Assembly (NCBI GenBank): GCA_027186245.1
Contig: CP114496.1
Coordinates: 1,123,501 to 1,187,500, forward strand
Length of the DNA: 64,000 bases
Source of the DNA: Coriaria nepalensis
Lineage: Eukaryota; Streptophyta; Magnoliopsida; Cucurbitales; Coriariaceae
Direction of reading: 5' to 3'
The notes beneath the pieces are model-generated. The model made no database searches. It saw only the letters and a list, made by a program, of their open reading frames with translations, and was not told the origin of the DNA. A program made the translations under genes and the position numbers. The first letter of the stretch is position 1; every line of letters starts with the position of its first letter. Shown here piece after piece: positions 39,410 through 51,590 of the stretch.

Positions 39410-39725
39410 TGGTATTGAAAAACATTGGGGTTAAGAGAACAAGTGGGTTGGGTTTTGAGGAAGCAGTGCCTTGAACTGGGCCTGGGCTTATGCAAGTGTG
39501 AATTTGAGCTGATGGAGGCAATGAGAATGCATGGGCCTGTGGGACCTGCAGTGAGCTAATAGAGGTAGCATCTTGACTGATGTTTGGGCTTAAGAGAGCA
39601 AGTGGAGTGGGATTTGAGGAAGCGGTGCCTTGAACTAGGCTTGGGCCTACGCTGGTGCGAATTTGAGCTGATGGAGGCAATGAGCATGCATGGCCTATGG
39701 GACCTGCAATGAAAAAAGTTGACAA
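39410..39725 (-). mobile_element. Copia linker segment with two 53-codon tandem repeats
   Basis: An open minus-strand frame holds two copies of FSLPPSAQIHT then VQGTASSKPNPLVLL (second version CSLPPSAQIRT, VQGTASSNPTPLALL). The copies are offset by exactly 159 bp (39463 and 39622 mark the same point on the plus strand). The position, between integrase and RT remnants of a minus-strand copia element, and the Pro/Ser composition suggest the variable linker of pol. This assignment is inferred. Confidence 0.5.
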
Positions 39726-40399
39726 TAAGGATTTTGAGAGTTAGAAGAATGGGTTAGGACACTTACCTCATTGAATGGAAAACATATTTCGTGAAAGGAT
39801 TACATGACGAGAAATATAGATCCAGTTGGGGCGGGGGGGGGGGGGTTGATGGAGGCAAATATAGCATTTATGAGAGTTATTGTAACCTAGAAAAACACAT
39901 AATTTTGAGGATAATCGATTTTATAAGAATTATAAAACCTTAAATTGAGCCAACAAGCACGACAAAAAACACGTCGGGCTTGTGATTAATTACAAAAATA
40001 GTTGTTTGAAAAGTGTGGGCCCTATACCCTTTTGAAAGGCACAAGTGGGCTAAGAGGGTGAAACCCGTTTCGATAACATGTCGGTGTTTCCGCCGAATAG
40101 GCCTATGTTTTTCATGCGTATAAAGGACATGCTATATGTTGAGTAACACTACTGGCTTTAGAAAAAATTGTTAAGATGACAAAACTCACCACCCAAATAA
40201 ATTGGAATCATTTTAATTTTATTATTAAAAAAAGGTTCAATTTTTTTTTTTTTTGAAATAATAAAATATAATTTCAACTTTAGATTCACGGGAAATCGGG
40301 AAAAGCCAAGTATTTTTGCTAAAATGATCCATGAATAGAAGAAGAGATTGGACTAGAAACCCACACGTTATAAAATATTAGATCTAAAGGAGAATGCAA

Positions 40400-40900
40400 A
40401 ATATAATTTGAAGTATAAATGGTAAGTTATGACTTTTTGCTAATTGACATTCATTAATCACAAACAGATCATTGTCTTGACAAATGATTAACAACATGAA
40501 AAGAAGGGTGACCAAGGCGTGAGTGCCAAGTGTCTAATGTAGCTTATTCACTAATCAAAGCAAATTTAGGAGATGATGAAGTAGCAAAAAGTGCAAATAG
40601 AGGCCCTTTTTACTTGGTCCTCGGTGCAAAATATTCCCCGTATTGCGATCCTTGACAAAAAAAGAAGGGGTGAAATTTAAAGTCCACATTAAAGAATAAT
40701 CGTTTGTTAATATGTGGAACATGAAATAATGTGTTTAATTTAAGAGAATTGGAAGGTACATGTAAAATAGCAGAACCAATATTTTAAATGTGCAAACCTG
40801 CGCTATTACCCACTTGAATTGTATCATGGACGGGCATATTCCTTAGCGTGTAATTTGAAAGTGTTTAAATCGGACATGAGATGATGTGTACTTTCTATAT
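40400..40900 (-). mobile_element. Copia protease/gag-pre-integrase remnant
   Basis: From about 40885 downwards the minus strand reads VHDTIQVGNSAGLHI, then NIGSAILHVPSNSLKLNTLFHVPHIN and DFKFHPFF, and after a break the RIAIRGIFCTEDQVKRAS-like stretch. These are the usual copia phrases between protease and integrase (GNGSGLxI, LxNVLHVPxI). Later a Q-D-N-D-LFVINEC piece continues to about 40440. Confidence 0.8.
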
Positions 40901-41109
40901 CGGGAAAGAGCAGATTTAATCCTAATTCGCTCTTTTTATGTATGTCTCTGTATTAATATCTCAGCCATTCATTTTGATCCAACGATGAGAGAAGTGTCAC
41001 GTGATAAGAAAAAAGACAAAAAGACAAAATACAAGCTGACAGAAATACGGCTAATTTATGAGCCGTATTTGAACATTTTCTTCACAGTTGCGACTCCTTA
41101 CTCTCTCGT

Positions 41110-41640
41110 ATTATCTGAATGTTGATAGATGACTATGACTATTGACACCCAAAATCTGAATTTAAAATATAGAGACCGATATTCGATCTAAATTCTTAAA
41201 TTCTAATTAAGATGATAGGCCCGGAACTCAGATCGAGAGTTCCTTGCACAGACCGAGTTCCCAGTCTATACATAATTCCAAATCCAGACCAGGTTCTCAG
41301 TACAAACAAAACATCTAGTTTCCGACATCTCGGTTTAAGACCGAGATCTCACATGTCGGTCTAAGACTAGAACGAAATGTAACATGCATCTCAAATTGAT
41401 ATGTTAGATCTCGGTTTGGGCTAGGAACCTAGACCCAAGCCGAGAGATAGTATATAATATTAGATCTCAGGGCACCCAGACCTCGACCGAGAGATATTAT
41501 ATTATATTAGATCCCAGTCTGAGAAGGAATAAAAAGTTCTTGATCTGGGAAGGAAAAATGAAGAACTCGGTATAGGAACAAAGATGAACAACTCAGTCTG
41601 GAAAAAAAGCTCAGTCTGTAAGGAAAAAAATTGAAAATAA
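41110..41640. repeat. Block rich in CTCGGT/ACCGAG motifs
   Basis: At least eight CTCGGT or ACCGAG/GCCGAG motifs occur in both orientations, including a perfect 7-bp-arm hairpin TCTCGGTTTAAGACCGAGA near 41331-41349. There is no coding sequence. It is probably the end or internal DNA of an unidentified transposon. Confidence 0.5.
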
Positions 41641-41885
41641 ATAAAAAAACCTCAGTCTTAAAGTGATTTTGATTGGTTGCATAAAAAAAAGTTATCGGTC
41701 TACCAAATATCTTATATGGCTTGCATATTAGCCGTATAAGCTTTCATATTAATACGAACTTAATTTAAGTGATTTTGATATGATACGTGTTCTAACCATT
41801 GAATTTACAAAGATAGTCGAGATTTACGGATATAAACAGATAAGGACAATAGAACAAAGACTAAATATGCTCCTATATCAAGATA

Positions 41886-42446
41886 TCATGTAAGCTCAGC
41901 AATAGTGGTATAGGTATGTGGAGTCGTATTAGAGGTGGAGTTTGGGTAATTAGGTTTTTCATATTGAGAATAACAATGGTTAGCATAATGGCCCAGTTTC
42001 CGACATGTTTGGCATTTGGGGGTCTGGTATATACCCGAGCCATTTTTGCCATGTCGCAGTGGAAACTTCTTTTGCCGGCGCATTTACCCCTATTCTACAT
42101 GCCTTAATTTGCTTCTATGACATATAGAGAGGTACTATTATTTTTTTCCTCCGGGTGCCACCAAACCCTTTGGTGAGTTTCCACATTCCTTCACCAGACT
42201 AATTTCTATAGTTGTCGTCATCGAGCTTTCCAGTTGAGATAAATACTTGGGATGTTTCAACAGTAATCTACATCTAAAGTTAGTTTCTATATGACTATTT
42301 CCCATACCAACAATCTTGGATGTGCCTTCATTTTTCATATTTACAATGAGACGAAATCCAATCGTGAAGTGACCAGTATCATACCTTAATCGATACATAA
42401 AATTATCAGTATCAATGCCGGTTTCGGAACTGGAACTTTTATTCAC
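41886..42446 (-). mobile_element. Copia gag zinc-knuckle remnant
   Basis: The ORF at 42083-41886 holds CQTCRKLGHYANHC, a CX2CX4HX4C knuckle of the copia type followed by YSQYE. The upstream frame (42446-42138) is open for 102 codons but I cannot assign it. The location upstream of the pre-integrase remnant fits one minus-strand copia element spanning about 38.1-42.4 kb. Confidence 0.65.
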
Positions 42447-42802
42447 CCTAGCCTACAAGTTGACTTGACATCATTTACATAAAAAATTAAGATACGGTTT
42501 ATGTAAATGACATCATTTCAAAACCGTTACCAAACTGCCTAACTCGCTGATTAAACACCCTAACTGTTATAAATCTAAATCAATATCCTTAAATATTTAA
42601 TCTAGTGATCATGATAACATATTCAATTAAATAGACATATGATAACATATCTTGTAACAGCCTCCAATCCTAATTAGTAGATACCTCTTAATAGGAAACA
42701 ACGAAGATACAAACCATAAAGAAAACACAATGGCAGAACGTGAACTTCAGTTTCCAAAACTCCAGTTTAATAACAGCTAAATGCAAAACGGAGCCTCAAT
42801 CA
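42447..42802. other. Intergenic gap / 3' flank of the fucosyltransferase gene
   Basis: Short inverted phrases GACATCATTT near 42469 and 42509 with AACGGTTTTG downstream; no gene seen. Confidence 0.4.
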
Positions 42803-45281
42803 TTACTGATCAACCAGTTTAAGACCCCAACTCATATCCTCACAATGCCTCACGTGAGGCACAACCTCACCCGTATCGATCCCTCTCTTAGCTTTGCAAT
42901 CATAAAACGGAGGCGCATGGAAGCACGGCTCCATAGACATAGCTCTACGGCACGGTGGATCCGGGGCCGTCCTATTCTCAGGCTTATACAATATCCACGG
43001 CTTCAATCCACCAAGACCCTGAGCCACGTACCCGAACGTAGACCAAGAGCTCGTGACCAACATATCAGTCAAGCTCAGTAAATACATCTCGGCCCATGCC
43101 TTCTGGTTATGATTCGCTTTTTGTGTCTGTTGATGCTCTTCATGGCTCGGTTGGAAAATCCCAACCACCTCTCCATTCACTGTCGCTTGTTCCCAAAACA
43201 GGTCCCTTACTTTCTCGAAGTATCCGGAACTTAATGATGTCATTAAGACAGCTTTAGTTTTCCTTGTCTTGGACAAGCTAGTGATAATATGTTGGGTTTT
43301 GGTGATTTTGGGCAGTAATTTTTCGGTAAAAGTACAAGCTAAGATTTGGTCTAAAACATGTTGAAATGGGCCTGGCCCCGTATCAAAAACTCTAATCTGG
43401 ATCCCCATTTTTTCATCTGCATTTGCTAAATAAGTGTAATAGTATCTTGTAATAAGTCCCCAAACGGAATTCGTCGGGTGGAAAAGATACCGACCCAAGA
43501 AGTGGAAAACAGTTTCTTTATTCGGAAAGAGGTTATTAAGTTCATCCTCAAAAGACGGTATCAAGAAGAGGGACGGGATGAAATAGTTATCGGTTTTCAT
43601 TACAAGCCATGGTACTTTCTGGAGAAGGGATTGCTCTTGATCGCAGAAGAAAAGCTTATCTTGATCATCATAATCATGGACAAGATGGAGATACACAAAG
43701 GAAGGACGCATTATAAATGCCTCATTCGGGTTATTAGTAATGTTTATATTATTTTTTATTATTTTTCCATAGCATTGTGGGGACTGTTGATTGAAGCTAT
43801 TGAATTGGTCTTTCAAGGGAAAATCCAGAGGAAGAAACCAAGAAACTTCCGGAAATGGCTCACAAAAGAGATCAGGCATGTCTGTTCCGGGGTCCACAAG
43901 TAGGACCCGGTTCGTTAAAAGAGCATAGAGAAAGGCTGAGGCTAAGGTCAGTATTCTGTTTCCTAAACCACTGAAGGAAATCCAAACAAGGTAGTTACAA
44001 TCCGATGATGACCCGCGGTCATGGTTTGATCTGAGGTGATCTAGGGTTTTGTTGTAGGATTCGGTGTAAGGTCCACACCGTTTATGTAGAGATTCATAAT
44101 TCCGCAGTTTCGCAATTAGGTAAGGAGAGGGTCTATGGATTAGATCCTTGAGATGTGATAGTGGATGGTACCTGCTTAGACATGATTTTGCATCAATTCT
44201 GTCTGAAAGAAGGCTGTCAAGAAGCTTATTGGCAGGTTCTTTGATTGCGTTTGAGGGCTCTTCCTTCATACCTATGAATGTAGGAGACCAAAAAAAGAAA
44301 GGACAGCACAAGCAAGTTGGTAAGTACAAGGATAAGGTGATAAATCAACAAGTTAGTAAATAGATACTTGAAGGTCAATGGAAAGCAAAAAATAACAATG
44401 GGATGATAAATTTTCCGGGATTCAATCACAATTGGTGACAAATCAAAACCTTTTTGAACTGTATCCAAAATGGGATTTAAACCTGCAATTCAAATGCATT
44501 ATGAGGCATATATATCATATACAATTACAAGTCAAGAAGCAAAAAGGTATCATTTAGAACTCAGAAAAACTTGTATTGATAGAGTTCAATTAAACACTTA
44601 ATTGAAGCTTAAATAAATAAATAAATAAAAAAAGTCTGCACTCTTTGATTTTCGTGTCTTCAGAACTTTAACCAATTATAAACAAATAAAAGGAAAAAAA
44701 AAATGAAAGTACCAATTTGAGATTTCACAACTCAATTGGGAACAACATTACAGAAGTAATGTAGGATATGAGCTCAATATCATAACACTTGCATGTCAAG
44801 AAAAAAGTGGATCAGTTTGATGCTAAAAAAACTTCTATTAATGGAGTTCATTTGAGCACTTAATTAGGGAAAAAAAAAAAAAAACAGCAATCGACATATA
44901 ATATCAGCAGTTTTTCTGCATAAAAAACGTAACTAATTAAGAACATACCCATATGGATAGAAGAGAAACCCAAATAGTAAAAAATCTATAAAAATAAAAA
45001 TAAAAAAAAGAATGATAGAAAATGGAAGTACCAATTTGGGAATTTACTTGAAGAACTCTGACTTCTAGGGATTCAGAAACACCATCAGAAGGCGGGTCTT
45101 TAAGAATGACAGAGATGGAAAACATGACAGACAGAATCATCATTATCACTACAAAGAAACCCATTATACTCATCGACGATGAGTTCAACCCGCATTTCCA
45201 GTCCGATTCTCTTAAATTACTATGCGGATCCAACTCGGAACGATTTATCTCATCGGTATATCTCTTCAACCTCTTCATCAT
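42803..45281 (-). CDS. Galactoside (xyloglucan) alpha-1,2-fucosyltransferase, GT37
   Basis: Two exons on the minus strand, 45281-45048 and about 44263-42803, give about 564 residues, the usual FUT length. Exon 1 encodes a short basic cytosolic tail and one membrane segment (MGFFVVIMMILSVMFSISVI), the type II anchor of a Golgi enzyme. Exon 2 carries the GT37 signatures: SCLSRYHPLSHLKD, CGPYTESYNKT, FSGLGNRILTLASAFLYALL, MGIQIRVFDTG and LVTSSWSTFGYVAQGLGG. Family role: transfer of L-fucose from GDP-fucose to galactose of xyloglucan or arabinogalactan side chains. The acceptor is placed after ATGAAG (AG at 44265-44264) because it keeps phase 0; the first AG after the pyrimidine tract (44273-44272) would give an immediate stop. 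Which glycan is used cannot be read from sequence. Confidence 0.93.
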
Positions 45282-47338
45282 TTCCGGAAAATAAATCTCA
45301 TCTGTGTCAGAATGGGAAGATGCTCAGTTTTTAACGGGTCCCTAGAAGAACCCGATCTGACCCGAAATGGGTATCGGATCGGGAAGGTTTATGAACTCTG
45401 GAGTGTCTGTGAGTCGGATTTCCAGGTTTCAAAGGAGGAGGAAGAACAGGGAAGAATGAATGAGAGTATGAGACTGGTTTCAGTGAATAGAATGCGAACG
45501 ACGGCAGATTTATCACTTGGAATCGTGCACATTGTACAATCGAAATACGACACGTCGACATAGCACCGTATGATGGGACATTCATATTTTTACGCATTTC
45601 TAGGTTGTCGGTGACGGTAACTAAAACACTATTATTGCAAGGAAAAAAATTTCATCGTAGATGCGGTTTAGTTCCTGAAATGGATAATTGTGATTTTACT
45701 TTATTTGATCTAATTTTAGTGATAAAGATGATAATTTGTTCTTATACTTTAGGGATGATAATCTTGTATCAATTTGTTATGTTGTTAATATTCTTTGAAC
45801 TCTCTCTATAGTAATGTATTTTAAATGATTTGTATATTATAATGTATAGTTGTTGTTGATACAGATTTTTATTTTGATGAAAGGATTCATAAATATCAAT
45901 ATGTTTTGAAGTTGGATAGACCTGAAAAGCTTAAAACAAGGAATAACGCTGGAATGCCGGCCAATATATACTCCTCCGACGATTGAGTAAATAGATTTCT
46001 AGAGAATTTTTTTTATGAGACAATAATTAGGGTAAAGTGTTATCCTTTCTTTGTGTAAAATATCACTTATTTTTATATTTATACTTTTGGTATGAGAACA
46101 AAATCTTGATGGGCCATGTTGACCCATACCTTTGTTATACGGGGCCCATCGTCTTCTTTTGAGGCCCGACCAGTGGCCGCATCTCGAAGAGGCATCCAAT
46201 GGGGGATCAGTCTCATTTACTTGGATGCAGGTTCCAGGAATCTTTACTTACAGTACGTCTTGCTCTAATCCAGGTTGAGGGCATTGGGCATCAGCCTTTT
46301 CTCCTTACGATACTAAGTCAGCCTCATCATCATGAAGTCAATAATCAAACCTCTTTTAAGTCTTGAATGAGCTTCATCAGCTGGCGCTGAGCCCACATTT
46401 AGCTAACCGAACAGTTGTCATGTGATGAATTATACAAGACATCAGGATTAGGAACATTATAATTTAAATAATCAAATAAATTTGTCACATTGAGTTGTCA
46501 ATTCACATTTCTAAACTGCTATTTTTTATTTGCTCATAGTCATTGTTGAGGAAGATGTTTGATTTATTAAAATAGAAAATTGCTTGATGAGAAGCCTAAC
46601 GGAAACAATCCAATTTTAAGAGCAGTTTTTATTTCATATACATTTTTCTATATTCTATCTTCTTTTGGAGTGTTGGGACATTTTTTGATTTGTATCAATT
46701 TGATCTAACTTCTTTATATTTATACTTTCTAATTCATAAGATGAAGTATTAAGGATACATAATCAATATAGCAGTCAATCACAATCGATCGTGATCAATC
46801 ACGATTGATCGTAGTTGATCATAGTTGTAGTTGATCGAGGTTGATCGCAGATTGACAACCAGTCTGTATTTAATAGTAAGCTCAAAGACCAAGTTTCGAA
46901 ATGATTTTATGGAGCTTTTGAATGAGTTTAGAGACTGAGATTTCATGTGAGACATATCCTCTCGATGGAATGGACAGAAAGCAGACATGAGTCTGCATAG
47001 TGCTTTGCCTATGGTCTCTAGCGTCAAAGTTTTAAGGTCAAAAATCATGAAATTAGTTTCAATATTTGTATATTTTTCTTTAGGATAGAGGTATTTTAGT
47101 CATTAAAAATGAAGAACGCTAGTTTGCAAAAAAAATTCAAAACAAGACCTTTTATTAAAATGAACTTGATCGGTAGATTACTTTTACCATTTATAACTAT
47201 TTAAACTATAACAATTAACATCAGACTTATCTCCTGACCACCTCCCACTCCACGGCACTCCACAGCACCCGACTAATCTGAATTACTGTGAGTCTTTCAG
47301 TAGTCAGTTGTCAACGATCTAAAAGGCCAACCATTGGA
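45282..47338. other. Intergenic DNA between two divergent genes
   Basis: The 5' flanks of the fucosyltransferase (left) and the epimerase (right) lie here. A GGGCCCATC-containing segment near 46110-46240 and a TTGATCG-rich palindromic block (separate entry) are the only structured parts. No gene is supported. Confidence 0.5.
46770..46857. repeat. Degenerate TTGATCG/CGATCAA palindromic array
   Basis: About seven variants of TTGATCG, or its complement, occur in 88 bases, for example CAATCGATCGTGATCAATCA and GATTGATCGTAGTTGATCAT. The array can fold on itself in several registers. Confidence 0.6.
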
Positions 47339-47381
47339 GATAAGCAAAATCCCAAAGGGGAAAATCGATTGACACGTGTCA
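47339..47381 (+). promoter_or_regulatory. I-box plus G-box in the epimerase promoter
   Basis: GATAAG (47339-47344) is an I-box. TGACACGTGTCA (47370-47381) is a perfect 12-base palindrome around the G-box CACGTG. The pair lies 170-210 bp before the ATG at 47552. A possible TATA element (TATTTAT, 47411-47417) and a GAGA-rich leader follow. Paired I-box and G-box sites are known light-response modules of photosynthesis genes, so light control is a reasonable inference. Confidence 0.55.
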
Positions 47382-47551
47382 TACCACAAATTTCCCCAAA
47401 AAAATCCTCTTATTTATGCTGAAAGGTTGGTGTGAGGATGAGACTGGATAGAGAGAGAAAGAGAGGGAAAAAAGATCAAAACTTGTTCTCACTACCTAAC
47501 CTTAGAAGCCGGCCTCAAACGGATATTAGAGTGAGAGAGTAAGAGATAGAG

Positions 47552-50500
47552 ATGGCGTCATCAGCTTCATTGTGTTCATCAACTTTACAGACCCAGATCA
47601 ATGGATTTGGAGGAAAGCTTCAAAAACCATGTTTTTCACAACCCAAATTCCTCACTTACACAAGGTATTGTTGTTTTTTTTTGTTTCCTTTGAATTCTTG
47701 GTGGGTTTGATTATTTAGGGGTGTTTGGTCTCTAGGAAAGGAGATTTTCTGTGGTTTGGGTGAAACCCAGTGGATTATGCCTTAGAATTTCATGTAGAAA
47801 CCCTTCTCTTATAGCTGGATTTTCATGAATTTCGTATTTCCTTTGATATGGGAATCTTCGTCAATTCAAGATTTAGTTTTCATTGCAATGTAATTTGATT
47901 GAATTAAGTTGTTTTATGTGGGTATGAACTGAATGGTGATTTTAATTTCGGATGGATTTTTGGGTTTCTTCTGGTATGGATTAGTTTTTGAGCCAGAACA
48001 GGGGAAAAAAAAAAGAGATAATGCTAAATTACGAATTTAGTCCTTTTCTTTTCCTCTATTTCCTATTTTAGCCCCATGTTTATATTTTATATCAATTTAT
48101 TCCTAAGGAGGTTTGAAATGCTAACTTTTTGCCCCCCCCCCCCCCCCTCTCCTAATCGTTGTGTGGCATCTATATGATTTCCTTTAAAGAAAAAGACATG
48201 TAATCTGCAGAAGTTGTTTAGTTGGTTTTGCATTTTTTATTATATAATCGTCCATTTGAAGTTACATACGTATTGCTTATGTAAAAATTAAGCACAAATG
48301 CGACGAGAAACTAGAAACTGAGATTATTCAACTATTGGGAATTAATTGTGAGGAAAAAAAAAGAAAGAAGCGAAACTAGGATCAGCATATAGTATGAGTG
48401 ATAAATAATTTAGCCAAAATGTTAATTTTTTATAATACTTGATTTTATTTTTGATTTACTAATGACGAAATCTTATTGACATGTTGCATCAAACACTTGG
48501 TGATTATATATTTGGATCAGTTTTTGTCCTTTCACTTGTGGATCGAGGGTTGTATCAGGAATTTGGAATAAGGTCTAATGGAAATTCTGAGATCTACTTT
48601 TTCGTTTGTTTATATATTTTTGTATGGCTGAATTTCCAGGAGGAGTATCAAAACTGTTGTCAAAGCTTCCTCTCGGGTTGATAAGTTTTCGAAAAGTGAT
48701 ATCATCGTATCTCCTTCTATTCTGTCTGCCAACTTTTCTAAATTAGGAGAGCAGGTTCTATTTTGTGCCTTCATCATTCCATGATATATACTTAGTTCAA
48801 TAGTTGAAATTAGAGTGAAAATAAAATTTGAAGTTTATGCATGTATTTTTATCGGAATTGGATTTCTTGGACTCAAATTATATTTTCAACACCCTAACCA
48901 AATGCACTAAATTTAATCATGATTAATTGTTCTTCCAGTAGATCAAAATTTTATTATTTATTTATTTTATGAAGGTTAAAGCAGTGGAACTGGCGGGTTG
49001 TGACTGGATTCATGTCGATGTGATGGATGGACGATTTGTTCCAAACATAACAATTGGACCTCTAGTGGTCGATGCCCTTCGGCCCGTAACAGATCTTCCT
49101 TTAGATGTTCATCTGGTATTCTCTCTTTCTACACATTCTTTCTTTTTTTTTTTTTTTTCCAACGAGTTAGTTTTTCTTGTACTAACACAAAATTGAAGCT
49201 TTGCAGATGATTGTGGAACCCGAACAGCGGGTCCCAGATTTTATTAAGGCTGGTGCTGATATAGTCAGTGTCCATGCCGAGCAAACTGCCACCATCCATT
49301 TGCACCGAACACTTAATCAGGTAAAACACATATTTTTTCCTGTTCTGTCTGATGATGGGTTTTGTTTAATCAGTTCATCTTACATGCTCATCAACTAAAT
49401 TGGGGAAAAAAGGGAGAAGGGGGGTGGGGAGCTCTTATGACCTTAGTATGTTAGTCTGTTAATGGCGAGGATGTCACCCAAAAAAAGGAAAAAGAAAAAT
49501 CTTTTCTTCTCCCCTATTGCTGGGATTCACTTATTAATTGAAAAGTTTTTAACCATTATCTTTTTATCACCAGATAAAAAGTCTTGGAGCTAAGGCTGGA
49601 GTTGTCCTCAATCCCGGTACTCCATTGACTGCAATTGAATATGTCCTTGATGGTGAGTTTTTGTCTTTTCCCTTCTCCCTCTCTCTCACTCTCTCCCTCT
49701 CTTCATGTACAACTAAAATGTATTACGCTCCCGAATCAGAATCATTGAAACGTGCATAAACAGTAGGTTGATTAGGATCAGTGAAGATAGAAATATGGTT
49801 TATTCATTATAGTTCATAAATTAATGAACATAAAAATTTAATTTAGCTATAGTTAGATTACCAATCCTTTGTTGACATGACAAAACAGTGGTTGATTTGG
49901 TCTTGATTATGTCGGTAAACCCCGGGTTTGGTGGGCAGAGCTTTATCGAGACCCAAGTAAAGAAAATCTCAGACTTAAGAAGAATATGTGCTGAGAAGGT
50001 ATGTATTCAATCTTAAGAATCCGATTCTCTGTCTTATATATTTTTATGTTTGCACTCAATTCTCCCTTTTTCCCACATCATAACGATTCAGAGAGCAACC
50101 CCATATTTTGTTTTTGTTGACTGATTTTGTGCAGGGAGTTAACCCGTGGATTGAAGTTGATGGTGGAGTTACTCCCGCCAATGCATATAAGGTGGATATG
50201 TTTTAAACATTAAAAAAACAATCTTTCCGCTAAATAAACATTCATATATACCCTTTTTTTTTTTTGTGGATTGAAAAAGAAATACCCATTTTGATAATTG
50301 GAATCTAAATGTTGTGCTGAGTAGGTTATTGAAGCTGGTGCGAATGCTCTAGTTGCTGGTTCGGCCGTTTTTGGAGCTAAAGATTATGCCGAAGGTAGAC
50401 TTTTGAGAACTTATGCTCTTTGGGTCTTAATTCTTCTTTTATTTTTATTTTATTTGTCTTCTCTGGTAACTTGTAAGGATTTTGAATCGACTTTATTGTT

Positions 50501-50555
50501 ATCAGCTATAAGAGGAATCAAAACAAGCAAAAGGCCACAAGCAGTTGCAGTATGA
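47552..50555 (+). CDS. RPE: Ribulose-phosphate 3-epimerase, chloroplastic
   Basis: Nine exons (47552-47664, 48640-48754, 48975-49115, 49207-49320, 49574-49652, 49889-49998, 50135-50191, 50325-50394, 50506-50555) with GT/AG junctions rebuild about 282 residues without a break. The N-terminus ([15 protein letters not shown]) is a Ser/Thr-rich plastid transit peptide of about 48 residues. The TIM barrel follows with [31 protein letters not shown] (metal-binding and catalytic Asp), [35 protein letters not shown] and [11 protein letters not shown], then [12 protein letters not shown] for phosphate binding. It interconverts ribulose-5-phosphate and xylulose-5-phosphate in the Calvin cycle and pentose phosphate pathway of the stroma. 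Length equals other plant RPEs. All catalytic motifs are intact. Confidence 0.97.
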
Positions 50556-50565
50556 AAATGAGCTC

Positions 50566-50700
50566 GAGAAAGACACTATTGGTTTTGAATCCGTAATTGT
50601 GTGTCGGTGTTCTTTGATAAATTTTTCGAAAATAGGTTGAGTATGACTTTTGCACATACTAATATCATATTTTTGTTTTGCAGATAAAGGATATGCAACG
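50566..50700 (+). repeat. Shared repeat in RPE 3' flank (copy 1)
   Basis: About 130 bases match 55725-55850 with high identity, including TTTTGAATCCGTAAT, AAAATAGGTTGAGTATGACT and TTTTGCACAT. It begins about 11 bases after the RPE stop codon, so it lies in the 3' UTR. On the minus strand both copies read MCKSHTQPI and KEHRHTITDSKP, so the shared sequence might once have been coding. No known family is recognised. Confidence 0.75.
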
Positions 50701-51504
50701 GAGTTGATAATAAGAAGCATAAAAGTTAATATTTGTAAGCTACTCAGAAGTTCTTGTTAAAAATCTGCGCTGCCACTTAATTTTTCTCAAAATTTCTTTC
50801 TTATATGAGAGATAGATTGATATTACAAAAGAAAGAACCCCCCCCCCCCCCCAAAGAAAGATTTTGTGGAATTGAAATCATTTGGCTGGTAATCTGGAGT
50901 TTGAAATTCGATCCTTGCCGGATCAGGGATACTTAGTCTCAAGGTGTCGAAACAGAATTGCAGTAATGGAGATTTCGAATTAAGGTGAAAATGAAACTTT
51001 ACATAAACAGGTTCTGATTACTTTATAATCTACTTGAATCAAATAATAAATCATCCCAATTTTTTCCTTCTTTTTAGCTCTTTAAAGAAATAGAGCAAGA
51101 GGGATTTTAATATTGAACCTCGTACAAAAGTGGCCATCAAAAAGTACATTAACACTAGGAATGACTTTGATAAAGGAAAAACAATAAAAGTTTACATGAA
51201 CCCAATACAGTTTAATATATGTCTAATAAGTCTTATATTTGTGACAATATATTATGATGTACCATGTTATATCATCATATTTGATTTTTAAAGGGAATGA
51301 AGATACGAGTTTTCGAATTCGAACGCGGCTCTAATGACGTCTGTTCGGGTTTCGTCAAGGGAGGATGGACACAATCAGTCTTGTTGACAACATTCCGTTA
51401 ATAAAACAAACGAAGAAAGTTTACAGAAAGAGGGTATGAACGGTTCCTTTAAGAGAAGGATAAAAAGGAAAAGAGGTTGTGAGCTATTCACCTCTTTTTA
51501 TAAA

Positions 51505-51590
51505 CCACAAAGACACAAACTTTTGACTCACATATCTCACATTGGCCAATCTTTTATGAACTTTTGGCGCCACTAACAAACTTCCTCAAA
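51505..51590 (+). repeat. Short dispersed repeat (copy 1)
   Basis: Matches 52989-53070: both run CACAAAGACA, CTTTTGAC, ACATATCT, ACATTG and then AACTTTTGGCGCCACTAAC. Probably a fragment of an LTR or similar element. Confidence 0.65.

Noticed and set aside
42740..43081. 113-codon plus-strand ORF over the 3' end of the fucosyltransferase
   Set aside because: Antisense shadow of the conserved exon.
43478..43903. 141-codon plus-strand ORF inside the fucosyltransferase region
   Set aside because: It is antisense to the conserved GT37 coding exon and has no protein features of its own.
44226..44468. Minus-strand ORF rich in Leu/Phe at the fucosyltransferase intron
   Set aside because: It overlaps the intron end and the exon 2 start in a different frame; hydrophobicity comes from pyrimidine-rich intron DNA.
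50890..50990. Possible tRNA or SINE from a TTTGAAATTCGATCC B-box-like phrase
   Set aside because: No matching A box, no cloverleaf arms and no poly-A tail could be found.
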